DNA of 64,000 nt, from positions 211,150 to 275,149 of the forward strand of contig JAYRKJ010000004.1 in the NCBI GenBank assembly GCA_041905785.1, written 5' to 3'. Below the pieces are notes generated by a model. It saw only the letters and a program-made list of their open reading frames with translations, ran no database searches and was not told where the DNA came from. Both the position numbers and the translations under genes were made by a program. The first letter of the stretch is position 1. The number at the start of each line of letters is the position of its first letter. The stretch is from Roseateles_B sp041905785 (GTDB lineage Bacteria; Pseudomonadota; Gammaproteobacteria; Burkholderiales; Burkholderiaceae_C). Below are positions 17,158 through 26,357 of this stretch, one piece after another.

Positions 17158-18516
17158 TCAGCGCCGTCTCAGGCCCAGGTGCAGCGGCACGTCCGGGCGC
17201 AGGGTGATGTCCAGGCGTGGTCGCGGCGCGGGCTGGCCGGGCAGGGCCTGCAGCTCGTAGCGCTGGAGCAGCAGGGCGGCGACCAGGCTCATCTCGGTCA
17301 GCGCGAAGTGGCTGCCCAGGCACACCCGCGGGCCGGCGCCGAAGGGCAGCCAGGCCCCTCGCGGGATCTCGGGATGGCCCGCCGCAGGGTCGAAGCGCTC
17401 GGGACGGAAGGCGTCCGGATCCATGAACCAGCGCGGGTCGCGGTGGGTGAGGGCGGGTGTGATGCGCACCATGCTGCCCACCGGCAGCGCATAGCCGGCC
17501 ACCGCCAGCGGCGCGGTGGTGCGGCGCGAGAGCAGGCCGGCGGCAGGCGGGTACAGGCGCAGGCTTTCCTTGAAGCTCAGCGCCAGGCGTGGCAGACGGG
17601 GCAGGTCCGCGGCGGTGGGTAGGCGATCGCCCAGCACCGCGCAGACCTCGTCGGCCACGCGGCGCTGCTCGGCCGGATGTGCGGCCATGCACCAGCCCCA
17701 CCACGTCAATCCCGCCGCGGTGGTTTCATGGCCGGCCAGGAAGGTGGTCATGCACTCGTCGCGCAGGCCGGTGGCATCGAAGCCCTGGCCCTGGGGATCG
17801 CGCGCTGCCAGCATCATGCCCAGCAGGTCCTCGCGCGGCGCTGGATCGGCCAGGCGCTGACGGATCTCGCCGTCGATCAGGCCCTTGAGCTGGCGCAGCG
17901 CGCGACGCTTGCGCGCCTTCCATGGGGCCCACAGCGGGGCACTGACGGGCCAGTAGAACTCCTTCATGGCCTCCACGCTGAGGTCGTGCACCGCGGCGGC
18001 GGTGCTGCGCCCCTGGGCCTCGTCGCTGCGGGAGAAGAGGCTGCGCAGAATCACTTCCATGGTGATCTGCGTCATCTCGGCCTCGAAGTTGACCACCGGC
18101 AGGGCCTGCCAGCGTGCCAGCCCCTGGGCGGCGGCCTGCGCCATCAGCGGCACGAAGCTCTCGACCCGCTTGGGGGCGAAGCCGGGCTGCAGCATCTGGC
18201 GCTGCCGCTTCCAGGGCGCGCCCTCAGAGACCAGCACGCTGCGGCCATGCGCGCTGGCGAAGATCTCGATGCCGCGCTCCCAACGGATCAACTGATCGTG
18301 CGAGGCGACCAGCAGCTCGCGAATGTGATCCGGGTGCACGAAGCTGTAGTCCACCAGGTTCACGAAGCGCTGGCGCACGACGTCGCCGTGCTGCGCGTGC
18401 CACTGGCGCAGCGAACCGAGGTAGTCGCGGCTGAGGGCGCGCAGCCGATCGAAACCCAGGCCGGCGGGGCCGGGCGGCGGGGCGGTCTTGGTGGGGGCGA
18501 GGGTCTGGGTATTCAT
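17158..18516 (-). CDS. Cytochrome P450
   Basis: A 452-residue soluble-looking P450 without a membrane anchor. The I-helix motif 'AGHETT' is near residue 260, the ExxR motif occurs in 'KESLRLYPP', and the PERF-type motif in 'FRPERFDP'. The haem loop 'FGAGPRVCLGSHFA' carries the axial Cys399. The overall style is that of the bacterial CYP4/CYP102-like branch that often hydroxylates fatty acids or terpenes, but the substrate cannot be told. The start is the ATG at 18514-18516; a longer upstream frame lacks family similarity. It is divergent from the first of two AraC-type regulators, which may control it. No ferredoxin gene adjoins it. Confidence 0.93.
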   Translation of the reverse strand: MNTQTLAPTKTAPPPGPAGLGFDRLRALSRDYLGSLRQWHAQHGDVVRQRFVNLVDYSFVHPDHIRELLVASHDQLIRWERGIEIFASAHGRSVLVSEGAPWKRQRQMLQPGFAPKRVESFVPLMAQAAAQGLARWQALPVVNFEAEMTQITMEVILRSLFSRSDEAQGRSTAAAVHDLSVEAMKEFYWPVSAPLWAPWKARKRRALRQLKGLIDGEIRQRLADPAPREDLLGMMLAARDPQGQGFDATGLRDECMTTFLAGHETTAAGLTWWGWCMAAHPAEQRRVADEVCAVLGDRLPTAADLPRLPRLALSFKESLRLYPPAAGLLSRRTTAPLAVAGYALPVGSMVRITPALTHRDPRWFMDPDAFRPERFDPAAGHPEIPRGAWLPFGAGPRVCLGSHFALTEMSLVAALLLQRYELQALPGQPAPRPRLDITLRPDVPLHLGLRRR

Positions 18517-18613
18517 GGGCCCGCATGGTGGCAAGGCGCCGGCGGTGGGTCTTGAACGAAATCGACATCGGGGCACTGTGCGCACGGCTGCGGCGCCAGC
18601 AGCCCGGCCTGAC

Positions 18614-18619
18614 TACACT
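18614..18619 (+). promoter_or_regulatory. -10 box for leaderless araC-like gene 1
   Basis: TACACT lies 6 bases before the ATG at 18626, with no Shine-Dalgarno sequence between. The same hexamer sits at nearly the same distance before the second AraC-type gene. Confidence 0.5.
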
Positions 18620-18625
18620 GGCGCC

Positions 18626-19486
18626 ATGGACAGCGACCGCCACCCCGATGCCGTCGCCCGGCTGATTGCGCCCAGCCTGGCCCTGAGCGGCTGCGTCTAC
18701 GCCTCTCTCTGGCGCGACACCAGCGCTGCCGCCTCGCTGACGCCGGCCCAGCGAAGCAGCCACTTCCCCGCCACGCCCTACTGCGGCATGACCTGGACCC
18801 TGTCCGGCGACGGCTGCGAGATCCTGGACGACGGCAGTGAACGCCGCCTGCCAGGGGCCTGCCTGGTCGGCGGGCCGCGCAGCCGCCCGGTGCAGTTCCG
18901 TTCCGACGCCGGCATCCGCTGCTTCATGGTGGCCTTCCTGCCCGATGCGCTGCATGCGCTGACGGGGCTGGACCTGGCCGCCCATGTGGACCGCTACGTG
19001 CCCATGGACGAGGTGCTGGGGCCCCAGTGGCAGGGCCTGAACGAGGCCATGCTGGCGGCCGGCGACGAGCAGTCCTGCCAGGCGATCCTTGAGGCCTTCT
19101 TGCTGCCGCGCTGGCGTGCCTGCGCGCATAGTCCGGCGGCACCGCCGCGCCGCTACCGCGACTGGATGCAGAACCTGGCACTGAAGGCGGTGGCCGGCGG
19201 GCACGGCGACAGCCTGCGCCAGGTCGAGCGCCGCATCAAGCGCTGGAGCGGGCAGAGCCTGCAGGCCCTGCGCCGCGTCAGCCGGGCGGAGTCCACCTTC
19301 CATCGCGTGCGTCGCGAGATGGAGGCCGGCGAGGTGCTGTGGAGCGCGCTGGCCCAGGACGCCGGCTATGCGGACCAGGCCCACCTGTGCCGCGAAACCC
19401 GCCGCGTCACCGGCTTCAGCCCCGAGGAACTGCGCCGGCGCATCGAGGCCGATGAGGCCTTCTGGGCCTACCGGGTCTGGGTCTGA
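18626..19486 (+). CDS. AraC-family regulator, tandem copy 1
   Basis: A 286-residue protein with an N-terminal sensing domain of about 165 residues and a C-terminal AraC/XylS-type double helix-turn-helix (about 185-280; 'AQDAGYADQAHLCRETRRVTGFSPEELRRR'-like, cited by position). The N-terminal part resembles DUF6597-type AraC proteins. It is divergent from the P450 gene by 109 bp and followed by a paralogue. The ATG at 18626 fits a leaderless promoter. Effector and targets are unknown; control of the P450 gene is inference from position. Confidence 0.87.
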   Translation: MDSDRHPDAVARLIAPSLALSGCVYASLWRDTSAAASLTPAQRSSHFPATPYCGMTWTLSGDGCEILDDGSERRLPGACLVGGPRSRPVQFRSDAGIRCFMVAFLPDALHALTGLDLAAHVDRYVPMDEVLGPQWQGLNEAMLAAGDEQSCQAILEAFLLPRWRACAHSPAAPPRRYRDWMQNLALKAVAGGHGDSLRQVERRIKRWSGQSLQALRRVSRAESTFHRVRREMEAGEVLWSALAQDAGYADQAHLCRETRRVTGFSPEELRRRIEADEAFWAYRVWV

Positions 19487-19605
19487 GTCCGGCGGTCGCC
19501 GTTTGCCCTTGCCGCGCGCCAGCCGGGCTTGCTCGCCTCGCTGCATGCGTGCCGCGCGAGCCAGGTGTTGACGAGGGCATCACGGCAGCCAGGGCAGGGC
19601 GGTCC

Positions 19606-19611
19606 TACACT
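19606..19611 (+). promoter_or_regulatory. -10 box for leaderless araC-like gene 2
   Basis: TACACT ends 8 bases before the ATG at 19620, without a ribosome binding site. Same arrangement as for the upstream paralogue, so the second gene may have its own promoter. Confidence 0.5.
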
Positions 19612-19619
19612 GCCGGGCT

Positions 19620-20477
19620 ATGAGCGGCAATTTGCATCCTGATACCGTGGCCCAGCTGCTGGTGCCGGGGCTGTCATTGGCGGGCTGCCTGCAGGCCCAT
19701 ATCTGGCGCGACACCACGCGGGCTGCTGTGCTGAGCGAGGAGCAGCGCAGCAGCAACTTTCCCGCCACGACGTTCGCGGGCCTCAGCTGGTCTCTGGAGG
19801 GCGAGGGCTGGGAGGTGCGGGAGGACGGCAGCCTGTGGCCGCTGCCCGCCCGCGCCCTGCTGGTCGGCCCGCGCACGAAGCCGGTGCGATACCGCTCGAA
19901 AGCGGGGACGCGGACCTTTCTGACGGCCCTGAGCCCCGACGCCTTTCATGCGCTGACAGGCCTGGACCTGAGCGCCATGCTGGATCGCGTCGAGCCCATT
20001 GATGCCATGCTGGGGCCGGACTGGCAGGCGCTGAACGCGGCCATGCTGGCTGCGCCGGACGCGGCATGCTGCCAGCGTCTGCTGGAGGACTTTCTGCGCC
20101 CGCGTTGGCGGGCCCATTGCGCGGGCCAGGGCCTGAGCTTCCCCTATCGGGACTGGGCGCAGAACCTGGCGCTGCGCTTGGTGGCATCCGGCCGGGGGCA
20201 CAGCCTGCGGCAGCTGGAGCGCCGCATCAAGCAGTGGAGCGGGCAGAGCCAGCGCAGCCTGCGCCAGATGAAGCGCGGCGAGCAGGCCTTCTTCGCGGTG
20301 CGGCGTGCGCTGGAGGCTGGGGAGGTGGTATGGAGCACCCTGGCGCTGGAAACCGGCTACGCGGACCAGGCGCATTTCTGCCGGGAAACACGCCGCCTCA
20401 CCGGGTGCTCACCGGCGGAACTTCGCGAGCGCATCCTGCACGACGAGGCCTTCTGGCTGTACCGGATCTGGGCCTGA
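19620..20477 (+). CDS. AraC-family regulator, tandem copy 2
   Basis: A 285-residue paralogue of the gene just upstream. Many blocks are shared, such as 'QRSSxFPAT', 'DAxHALTGLDL', 'FLxPRWRA', 'RRIKxWSGQS' and the second helix-turn-helix 'GYADQAHxCRETRRxTG'. By eye more than half of the residues match. Domain layout and lengths are the same. The two copies probably arose by tandem duplication and then diverged, most strongly in the sensing domain (about 50-110), which would allow different signals. It precedes the ABC-F gene by 42 bp. Confidence 0.87.
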   Translation: MSGNLHPDTVAQLLVPGLSLAGCLQAHIWRDTTRAAVLSEEQRSSNFPATTFAGLSWSLEGEGWEVREDGSLWPLPARALLVGPRTKPVRYRSKAGTRTFLTALSPDAFHALTGLDLSAMLDRVEPIDAMLGPDWQALNAAMLAAPDAACCQRLLEDFLRPRWRAHCAGQGLSFPYRDWAQNLALRLVASGRGHSLRQLERRIKQWSGQSQRSLRQMKRGEQAFFAVRRALEAGEVVWSTLALETGYADQAHFCRETRRLTGCSPAELRERILHDEAFWLYRIWA

Positions 20478-20506
20478 GCCACGCCAAGGCCTTGCCCCGA
20501 GTCTGG

Positions 20507-20512
20507 GACAAT
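20507..20512 (+). promoter_or_regulatory. -10 box for leaderless ABC-F gene
   Basis: GACAAT ends 7 bases before the ATG at 20520, with no Shine-Dalgarno sequence. Confidence 0.4.
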
Positions 20513-20519
20513 CCGCCGC

Positions 20520-22388
20520 ATGGCTGTCCTCTCCCTGACCAATGCCCATCTCGCCTACGGCCATGTGCCGCTGCTGGATGGTGCCAATTTCGCGCTGGAA
20601 ACCGGTGAACGCGTGGGCCTGATCGGCCGCAACGGCACCGGCAAGTCCTCCCTGCTCAAGATCCTGGCCGGTATCGACAAGCTCGATGACGGCCTGCTGC
20701 AGCTGCAGCTGGGCCTGCGCAGCGTCTATGTGCCGCAGGAGCCCGAGCTGCGGCCCGAGACCAGCATCTTCGAGGCGGTCAGCGAGGGCGTGGCCGAGGC
20801 CCGCGCGCTGCGTGAGCGTTTCGAGGCCCATGCGCCCGGCGAAGACCTGGACGCCCTGCAGACGCGGCTGGAGCAACTGGGCGGCTGGACCTGGGAACAG
20901 CGCGTCGAAGAGACCCTGCAGCGCCTGGGTCTCGATGGCAGCCGGCAGGTCGGCGCGCTGTCCGGCGGGCTGAAGAAGCGCGTGGCCCTGGCCCGCGCCC
21001 TCGTGGCCCAGCCCGATGTGCTGCTGCTGGATGAGCCCACCAACCACCTGGATCTGGACGCCATCGCCTGGCTCGAGGGCCTGCTCAACACCTTCAAGGG
21101 CAGCCTGCTGCTCATCACCCACGACCGCGCTTTCCTGGACAACGTCTGCAACCGCATCGTTGAGCTGGATCGCGGCCAGCTGCGCGGCTATCCCGGCAAC
21201 TTCGCCGCCTTCCAGGCCGCCAAGCAGTACGAGCTGGAGAACGAGGCCCTGGCCAACGCCCGCTTCGACAAGCTGCTTGCGCAGGAGGAGGTCTGGATCC
21301 GCAAGGGCGTCGAGGCACGCCGCACCCGCAGCGTGGCGCGCGTGGCACGCCTGGTGCAGATGCGCGAATCGCACGCTGCGCGGCGCGATGTGCAGGGCCG
21401 TGTGCGGCTGGACGTCGCCACCGGTGATGCCAGCGGCAAGATCGTCGCGGAGCTGGACAAGGTCGGCAAGCGCTTTGGCGAACGTACCGTGGTGCGCGAC
21501 TTCAGCACCACCATCCTGCGCGGCGACAAGATCGGCCTGATCGGCCCCAACGGCGCAGGCAAGACCACGCTGCTCAAGCTCATCCTCGGCGAGCTGGCGC
21601 CGGACAGCGGCAGCGTGCGCCAGGGTTCGCGCCTGACCGTGGCCTATTTCGACCAGATGCGCGAGGGGCTCAACCTGGAGGCCACCTTGGCCGACACCAT
21701 CAGCCCGGGCAGCGAATGGATCGAGATCGGCAACCAGCGCAAGCATGTGATGAGCTACCTGGGCGATTTCCTCTTCGCGCCGCAGCGCGCCAATTCACCG
21801 GTCAACAGCCTGTCCGGCGGCGAGCGCAACCGCCTGCTGCTGGCCCGGCTGTTCGCCCGCCCGGCCAATGTGCTGGTGCTGGACGAACCCACCAACGATC
21901 TGGACATCGACACCCTGGAGCTGCTGGAAGAGCTGCTCCAGGACTATGACGGCACGGTCTTTCTCGTCAGCCATGACCGCCGCTTCCTGGACAACGTGGT
22001 CAGCTCGACCCTGGTGGCCGAGGGCGACGGCGTCTGGCGCGAGTACGAGGGGGGCGTGCAGGACTGGCTGACGCAATCGCAGCGATCCAGGGCCATCGCC
22101 GCTGCGGCGGCGCCCAAGGCCAGCGTGGCGGCCCCGGCAACGGCACCGTCCGCATCGGCGGCGCCCAAGCGCAAGCTCAGCTACAAGGAACAGCGCGAGC
22201 TGGACGAGTTGCCCGGCCGCATCGAGGCCCTGGAGGCCGAACAGGCCGAGCTGAACGCGTTGATCGGTGGCACCGAGCTCTACACGCAGGGCGCCGGCCG
22301 CATCCAGGAGGTGACCAACCGGGCCGCCGCCATCGAGGACGAGCTGATGGTGCTGCTGGAGCGCTGGGAGCTGCTCGGCGCGCGCTGA
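20520..22388 (+). CDS. uup: ABC-F family ATPase, Uup type
   Basis: A 622-residue protein with two ABC domains and no membrane segments. Walker A motifs are at 36-43 (GRNGTGKS, Lys42) and about 342-349 (GPNGAGKT). Signature motifs 'LSGGLKKRVALARAL' and 'LSGGERNRLLLARL' and Walker B/H-loops 'LLLDEPTNHLDLD' and 'VLDEPTNDLDID' are intact. An inter-domain arm lies between them and a C-terminal coiled-coil region follows an Ala/Pro linker (about 525-620), the feature that marks Uup. ABC-F proteins act on ribosomes; Uup also binds branched DNA. It converges on the response-regulator gene with a 7-bp gap. Confidence 0.88.
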   Translation: MAVLSLTNAHLAYGHVPLLDGANFALETGERVGLIGRNGTGKSSLLKILAGIDKLDDGLLQLQLGLRSVYVPQEPELRPETSIFEAVSEGVAEARALRERFEAHAPGEDLDALQTRLEQLGGWTWEQRVEETLQRLGLDGSRQVGALSGGLKKRVALARALVAQPDVLLLDEPTNHLDLDAIAWLEGLLNTFKGSLLLITHDRAFLDNVCNRIVELDRGQLRGYPGNFAAFQAAKQYELENEALANARFDKLLAQEEVWIRKGVEARRTRSVARVARLVQMRESHAARRDVQGRVRLDVATGDASGKIVAELDKVGKRFGERTVVRDFSTTILRGDKIGLIGPNGAGKTTLLKLILGELAPDSGSVRQGSRLTVAYFDQMREGLNLEATLADTISPGSEWIEIGNQRKHVMSYLGDFLFAPQRANSPVNSLSGGERNRLLLARLFARPANVLVLDEPTNDLDIDTLELLEELLQDYDGTVFLVSHDRRFLDNVVSSTLVAEGDGVWREYEGGVQDWLTQSQRSRAIAAAAAPKASVAAPATAPSASAAPKRKLSYKEQRELDELPGRIEALEAEQAELNALIGGTELYTQGAGRIQEVTNRAAAIEDELMVLLERWELLGAR

Positions 22389-22395
22389 GGCCGGC

Positions 22396-23052
22396 TCAGG
22401 CGCGCTGCAGCTTGTCGGCCGGGAACAGCCCGGCCTTGTTCTTCAGCTGCACCACCAGTTCGCCGTGGCGGATGACCACGGTGTCCACCACCTCGGTGCT
22501 GTTGCCGAGCCTGACCTTGTCGCCCGGCTTGAGCGGCGGCACGGCGGGCATGGCGGGGATGGGCGGCATGGGCGGCATGGGCTGGCGAGCCGAGGCCCGC
22601 CGGTCCTCCGGCGGCTCGCCCATGATCTGTTGCATGCGCTGGTGCAGGTCGGGCCGCTCTTGAGCCAGTTTCTTGAGCGCCTGGCGCAGCGTGCTCCGGA
22701 GTTCCTGCGCGGTGAAGGGTTTCTTCAGCAGGAAGCGCGCGCCGGCAGCCTGCGCCTGTGCCTGCTGCTGCGGCCCCGTCTCGAAGCTCAGCAGTGACAG
22801 GCGGCAGTCCGGCACCTGCTGGCAGATCTGCTGATGCAGGGCGATGCCGCTGATCGGCTCCTTGGCGAACCAGTCGCAGATCAGGAACTGGGGCCGAAAG
22901 TCCGGCAGCAGGGCCAGGGCCTCCTCGGGCTTGCTGCAGCAGCGGATGCTGTCGGCCGCGAAGCCGTAGCCCTCCAGGAGCTGCCGCGCGAAGGTCTGCA
23001 CGCCAAGCAGCGGATCGACGATGAGGAAATTGAGGGGGGCGGGGTCGCTCAT
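22396..23052 (-). CDS. Response regulator with receiver domain and novel C-terminal domain
   Basis: A 218-residue protein. The receiver domain spans about 1-130, with acidic Asp13, phospho-acceptor Asp60 ('FLICDWF') and the 'KKPF' lysine. A linker rich in Pro and Met ('MPPMPPIPAMPAVPP') follows. The last 45 residues form a small basic, beta-rich domain ('KPGDKVRLGNSTEVVDTVVI') that I do not recognise; no DNA-binding or enzymatic output is evident. The true start is the ATG at 23050-23052 although the frame stays open upstream. It is divergent from the diguanylate cyclase gene by 204 bp, so the two may share a signalling pathway. That link is inference. Confidence 0.82.
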   Translation of the reverse strand: MSDPAPLNFLIVDPLLGVQTFARQLLEGYGFAADSIRCCSKPEEALALLPDFRPQFLICDWFAKEPISGIALHQQICQQVPDCRLSLLSFETGPQQQAQAQAAGARFLLKKPFTAQELRSTLRQALKKLAQERPDLHQRMQQIMGEPPEDRRASARQPMPPMPPIPAMPAVPPLKPGDKVRLGNSTEVVDTVVIRHGELVVQLKNKAGLFPADKLQRA

Positions 23053-23256
23053 ATCGGCATGGCCGGGCGGGGCGGGGGAGATTGCGACTGATCTTAGCGA
23101 GCCGGGGCGGTGCTGCGACCGAGGCCCGGCGCTCAAAACGGCCCCGCGTGAAAAATGAGCGTGACCGCATCGCGACGTGGGCCGCCATGGGGCTGCCTGC
23201 CGACAGGGTTTGGCCCTAGTATGGGTCGCTCGGGCTTGCAGCGAAACGGCGGGTGC

Positions 23257-24822
23257 ATGGGTCTCAGGCGCCAGATGATCGGCTATGTGATCGCCCTCTC
23301 GGCGGGATGCATCCTGCTGGGGCTGTGGGCCATCCAGCGCGGTCTGGACCAGGCCTACCAGGACCTGGAGCTGGAAGAGGCCCGGGACGACTTCCAGCAT
23401 CTGCTGGCGGTGCTCGACGGCGAGATCCAGCACCGGGAGTTCAGCCTGCGCGAATGGCGCTTGTGGCCGGATCTGCGCCGGCATCTGCAGCGGCCCGATC
23501 CGGACTTCGTGCAGCGCAACTTCAATCCGCAGTACTTGAGCCAGCTCGGACTGGACGGCCTGCTGCTGCTGGACGAGCAGGGGCGCGTCGCCCTGCAGGC
23601 CTGGGCGGCCGTGGACGGCCAGAGCTGGCTGATGGCCCAGCCCGAAGGCACGCGACGCTGGCTGGCCGCCACGTCCGACGGTCCGGCCTGCGGCCTGGCC
23701 GGCAACCCCGATTACCTGATGCTGCTGTGCCGTCGGCGCCTGGAGGAGCCGGGCTTGCAGGACGGTGTGCGGGGTGTGCTGGTGATGGCAGAGCGGCTGG
23801 ACAGCCACTTCCTGCGCCAGCTCGAACGCCGGGTCGGCCTGCCTGTGCGGCTGGTGCCGGCCGCCCTGGCCCAGCCCTTGGCGGGCGATCTGGTGCGGCA
23901 GCTGGGCAGCGCCGAGCTGCCCGGTGCGGGGCCCTGGAGCTTGCGCCGGCTGGAGCACCATCTGCTGATGTACTGGCCGCTGCCCATGGCTGGCGAGTCG
24001 GTCCAGCGCGTGGCACTGGAGGTGCAGCATGGGCGCAGCATCGTCCAGCGCGGCAAGCGCGAGGCGCGGGAGCGCCGCATCTCGATGCTGGCCCTGGCCG
24101 TGCTGCTCAGCGTGGCCATGGCATGGCTGCTGGACCGCCGCGTGATCGCGCGTGTGGTGCGCATGCGGCGCGAGCTGGCGGCGATCCGTGAGCAGCGGCA
24201 ATGGCATGCCGCCGTGACGCTGCAGGGCGCGGACGAGATCAATGAGCTGGGCGCCGGGATCAACCACCTGCTGTCGGTGATTGACCGCCAGGTGTTCGAG
24301 CTGGAGAAGCTGTCGCAGACCGATGCCCTGACCGGGCTGCCCAATCGCCGCTGCTTCACGCAGCGCTTGGCCCTGGCCTTGCGCCAGCAGCACCGGCGGG
24401 GGGCATCGCTGTGCCTGATCCTGGTCGATGTGGACCATTTCAAGCTCTACAACGACCACTACGGCCACGCGGCCGGGGATCAGGCGCTGCAGGAGGTCGC
24501 GCGCTGCCTGCAGCAGGTGGCGCGCCGGCCCACGGATTTGCCGGCGCGGCTGGGCGGCGAGGAATTCGCGCTGCTGCTGCAGGACACCGACGTGCCTGGT
24601 GCGCTGCACCAGGCCGAGGAGTTCCGCGCGCTGCTGGCGCGCGCCGCCATCGCGCACGAGGCACGGCCCGGCCACTCGGCCGAGACGCCGGGCCGCCTCA
24701 CGGCCAGCATCGGGCTGGCGATGTTCGCCATGGCGGACAGCTCCGACACCTTGTACCAGCGGGCCGATGCGGCCTTGTACCGCGCCAAGGCGGCCGGGCG
24801 CGACCGCGTCGAGTGTGCCTGA
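23257..24822 (+). CDS. Membrane diguanylate cyclase with CHASE4-type sensor
   Basis: A 521-residue sensor enzyme making cyclic di-GMP. Helix 1 lies near residues 8-26, a periplasmic sensor of about 240 residues ('REWRLWPDLRRHL' resembles CHASE4) follows, then a second helix near 270-290, a HAMP-like region and a GGDEF domain (about 350-520). The active-site motif is GGEEF at 433-437, and an RxxD inhibitory site (RPTD) sits five residues before it, so product feedback is expected. The ATG at 23257 is chosen because the membrane helix follows it directly. It converges on the MocR-type gene. Confidence 0.9.
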   Translation: MGLRRQMIGYVIALSAGCILLGLWAIQRGLDQAYQDLELEEARDDFQHLLAVLDGEIQHREFSLREWRLWPDLRRHLQRPDPDFVQRNFNPQYLSQLGLDGLLLLDEQGRVALQAWAAVDGQSWLMAQPEGTRRWLAATSDGPACGLAGNPDYLMLLCRRRLEEPGLQDGVRGVLVMAERLDSHFLRQLERRVGLPVRLVPAALAQPLAGDLVRQLGSAELPGAGPWSLRRLEHHLLMYWPLPMAGESVQRVALEVQHGRSIVQRGKREARERRISMLALAVLLSVAMAWLLDRRVIARVVRMRRELAAIREQRQWHAAVTLQGADEINELGAGINHLLSVIDRQVFELEKLSQTDALTGLPNRRCFTQRLALALRQQHRRGASLCLILVDVDHFKLYNDHYGHAAGDQALQEVARCLQQVARRPTDLPARLGGEEFALLLQDTDVPGALHQAEEFRALLARAAIAHEARPGHSAETPGRLTASIGLAMFAMADSSDTLYQRADAALYRAKAAGRDRVECA

Positions 24823-24850
24823 GGCCGCCGGGCCGTGCGGTGCCAGCCAG

Positions 24851-26290
24851 TCAGCGCTGGCGCTCCTCGCGCATGGCCTGCAGGCGCCGCCAGAAGCGGG
24901 CGTCCTGCGAAGTGGCGAAGTTGATGCGCATGAGGCTGCCGGCCTGGCGCGTGGCGCTGAACAGCACGCCCGGCGCGATCAGCCAGCCTTCGTCCAGCAT
25001 GCGCTGGGCCAGGCGCTCGGTGTCCATGCCCACCTCCAGCCAGCCGAACAGTCCGGCCGGCGGTGTGACGAAGCGGCAGCCCGCGGCCTCGGCCAGGGGC
25101 ACGACGCGCTGGCGGGCGGCGTCCAGGCGGGCGATCACGCGTTCGGCGTGGCGGCGCAGCGTGCCCTGCTCCAGGCAGACGGCCACGGCGCGGTCCATCA
25201 GCGGACTGGTGGTCAGCGTGGTCAGCAGCTTTTGCTCGGTCAGCTGGGCCACGACCTCGGGCGCCGCGGCGACGAAGCCCACGCGCCAGGCCGGCGTGAG
25301 GATCTTGGAAAAGCCCGAGACATAGAGCGTGCGCCGCAGCCCGTCCAGCGCGCAGAGCCGGGGCGCGTGGTTGGGTGCCATGGAGGCGTAGGTGTCGTCC
25401 TCGACGATCTGGAAGTCCTGCGCCTCGGCCAGCTTCAGGATCTGGTGCGCCCGCGACAGCGACAGCGTCCCGCCCGTGGGGTTGTGCAGCACCGAAACCG
25501 TCACGTACATGCGGGGCCGGTGCTCCTGGGCGAGCTGGGTCATGACGGCCATGTCCGGCCCGTCCGCGCCGCGGGGCACGGGCAGCAGGCGCATGCCGGC
25601 CTGCGAGAGTCGGGCGTATTCGATGGACCAGCCGGGGTCGTCCACCAGCACGGCGTCGCCGGGCTGCAGCAGGCGGCGGGTGATCAGGTCCAGGGCGTGG
25701 GTGGCGCCCACAGTGCTGATGATCTGCTCGGCCGGGGCGCTGATGCCCAGGTCGTCCAGGCGCCGGGCCAGGGCCTGGCGCAGGCGCAAGTCGCCGCCGG
25801 GTTCGCCGTATTGCAGGGCCAGGGGATCGTCGCCGTCGGTCTGCGCCAGCACGCGGCGCATGGCGCTTTGCAGCAGGGGCAGGTCCAGCCAGTCGCCCGG
25901 CAGGGTGCCCAACCCGGGCGCATGGCGCGCATCGGCCTGGAACATGCCGCGGATCAGCGCGGTGGCGTCCAGCGGCACGCCCTGCGGGATGCCCACGGCC
26001 GGGCGCGGCGGCTCGCTGCGGCCGGGCGTCGACGGCTGCTGGCGCAGGTCGCGCACGAAGAAGCCGCGCTGCTTGCGCGCTTCCACCAGGCCGGCGGCCA
26101 GCAGCTGGTCGTAAGCCGCGACCACGGTGTATGGGCTGACGCTGTGGTGCCGCGCGCATTCCCGCACCGAGGGCAGCCGGCTGCCCGGCAGCAGCAGGCG
26201 CTGCTGGATGCGCTGCGAAAAGCGCTGGGCGAGTTGTTGGGCCAGGGTCTGGCCGGCGTCGCGCTGCAAGGCGGCTGTGTCGGTGTGCAT
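24851..26290 (-). CDS. MocR/PdxR-type regulator (GntR-aminotransferase fusion)
   Basis: A 479-residue fusion. A GntR winged helix occupies about residues 10-80 ('LPGSRLPSVRECARHHSVSPYTV', cited by position). A fold-type I aminotransferase domain follows from about 110, with the PLP-lysine motif 'YVSGFSKILTPAWRVGF'. MocR proteins bind PLP or an external aldimine and usually regulate a divergent amino-acid or B6 gene. The adjacent divergent gene encodes an Asp/Glu racemase and the 73-bp spacer carries TGTAYTGG repeats, which fits that model. The start is the ATG at 26288-26290; upstream codons overlap the racemase gene. Confidence 0.9.
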   Translation of the reverse strand: MHTDTAALQRDAGQTLAQQLAQRFSQRIQQRLLLPGSRLPSVRECARHHSVSPYTVVAAYDQLLAAGLVEARKQRGFFVRDLRQQPSTPGRSEPPRPAVGIPQGVPLDATALIRGMFQADARHAPGLGTLPGDWLDLPLLQSAMRRVLAQTDGDDPLALQYGEPGGDLRLRQALARRLDDLGISAPAEQIISTVGATHALDLITRRLLQPGDAVLVDDPGWSIEYARLSQAGMRLLPVPRGADGPDMAVMTQLAQEHRPRMYVTVSVLHNPTGGTLSLSRAHQILKLAEAQDFQIVEDDTYASMAPNHAPRLCALDGLRRTLYVSGFSKILTPAWRVGFVAAAPEVVAQLTEQKLLTTLTTSPLMDRAVAVCLEQGTLRRHAERVIARLDAARQRVVPLAEAAGCRFVTPPAGLFGWLEVGMDTERLAQRMLDEGWLIAPGVLFSATRQAGSLMRINFATSQDARFWRRLQAMREERQR

Positions 26291-26291
26291 A

Positions 26292-26341
26292 CCAGTACAG
26301 TTTCTAGTGCTGTCTGGGTAAGTGTATTGGTTCTGTACTGG
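26292..26341. promoter_or_regulatory. Probable MocR operator with three TGTAYTGG repeats
   Basis: CCAGTACAG (26292-26300) is the exact inverse of CTGTACTGG (26333-26341), and a direct copy, TGTATTGG, lies at 26323-26330, 11 bp before the last. Two direct copies one helical turn apart plus one inverted copy is the arrangement described for MocR-type regulators. The site fills the divergent promoter region of regulator and racemase. Confidence 0.6.
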
Positions 26342-26351
26342 CTGTGGGCCG

Positions 26352-26357
26352 TAGACT
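26352..26357 (+). promoter_or_regulatory. -10 box for leaderless racemase gene
   Basis: TAGACT lies 6 bases before the ATG at 26364 and just downstream of the TGTAYTGG operator-like repeats. The regulator bound there could activate or block this promoter. Confidence 0.4.
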
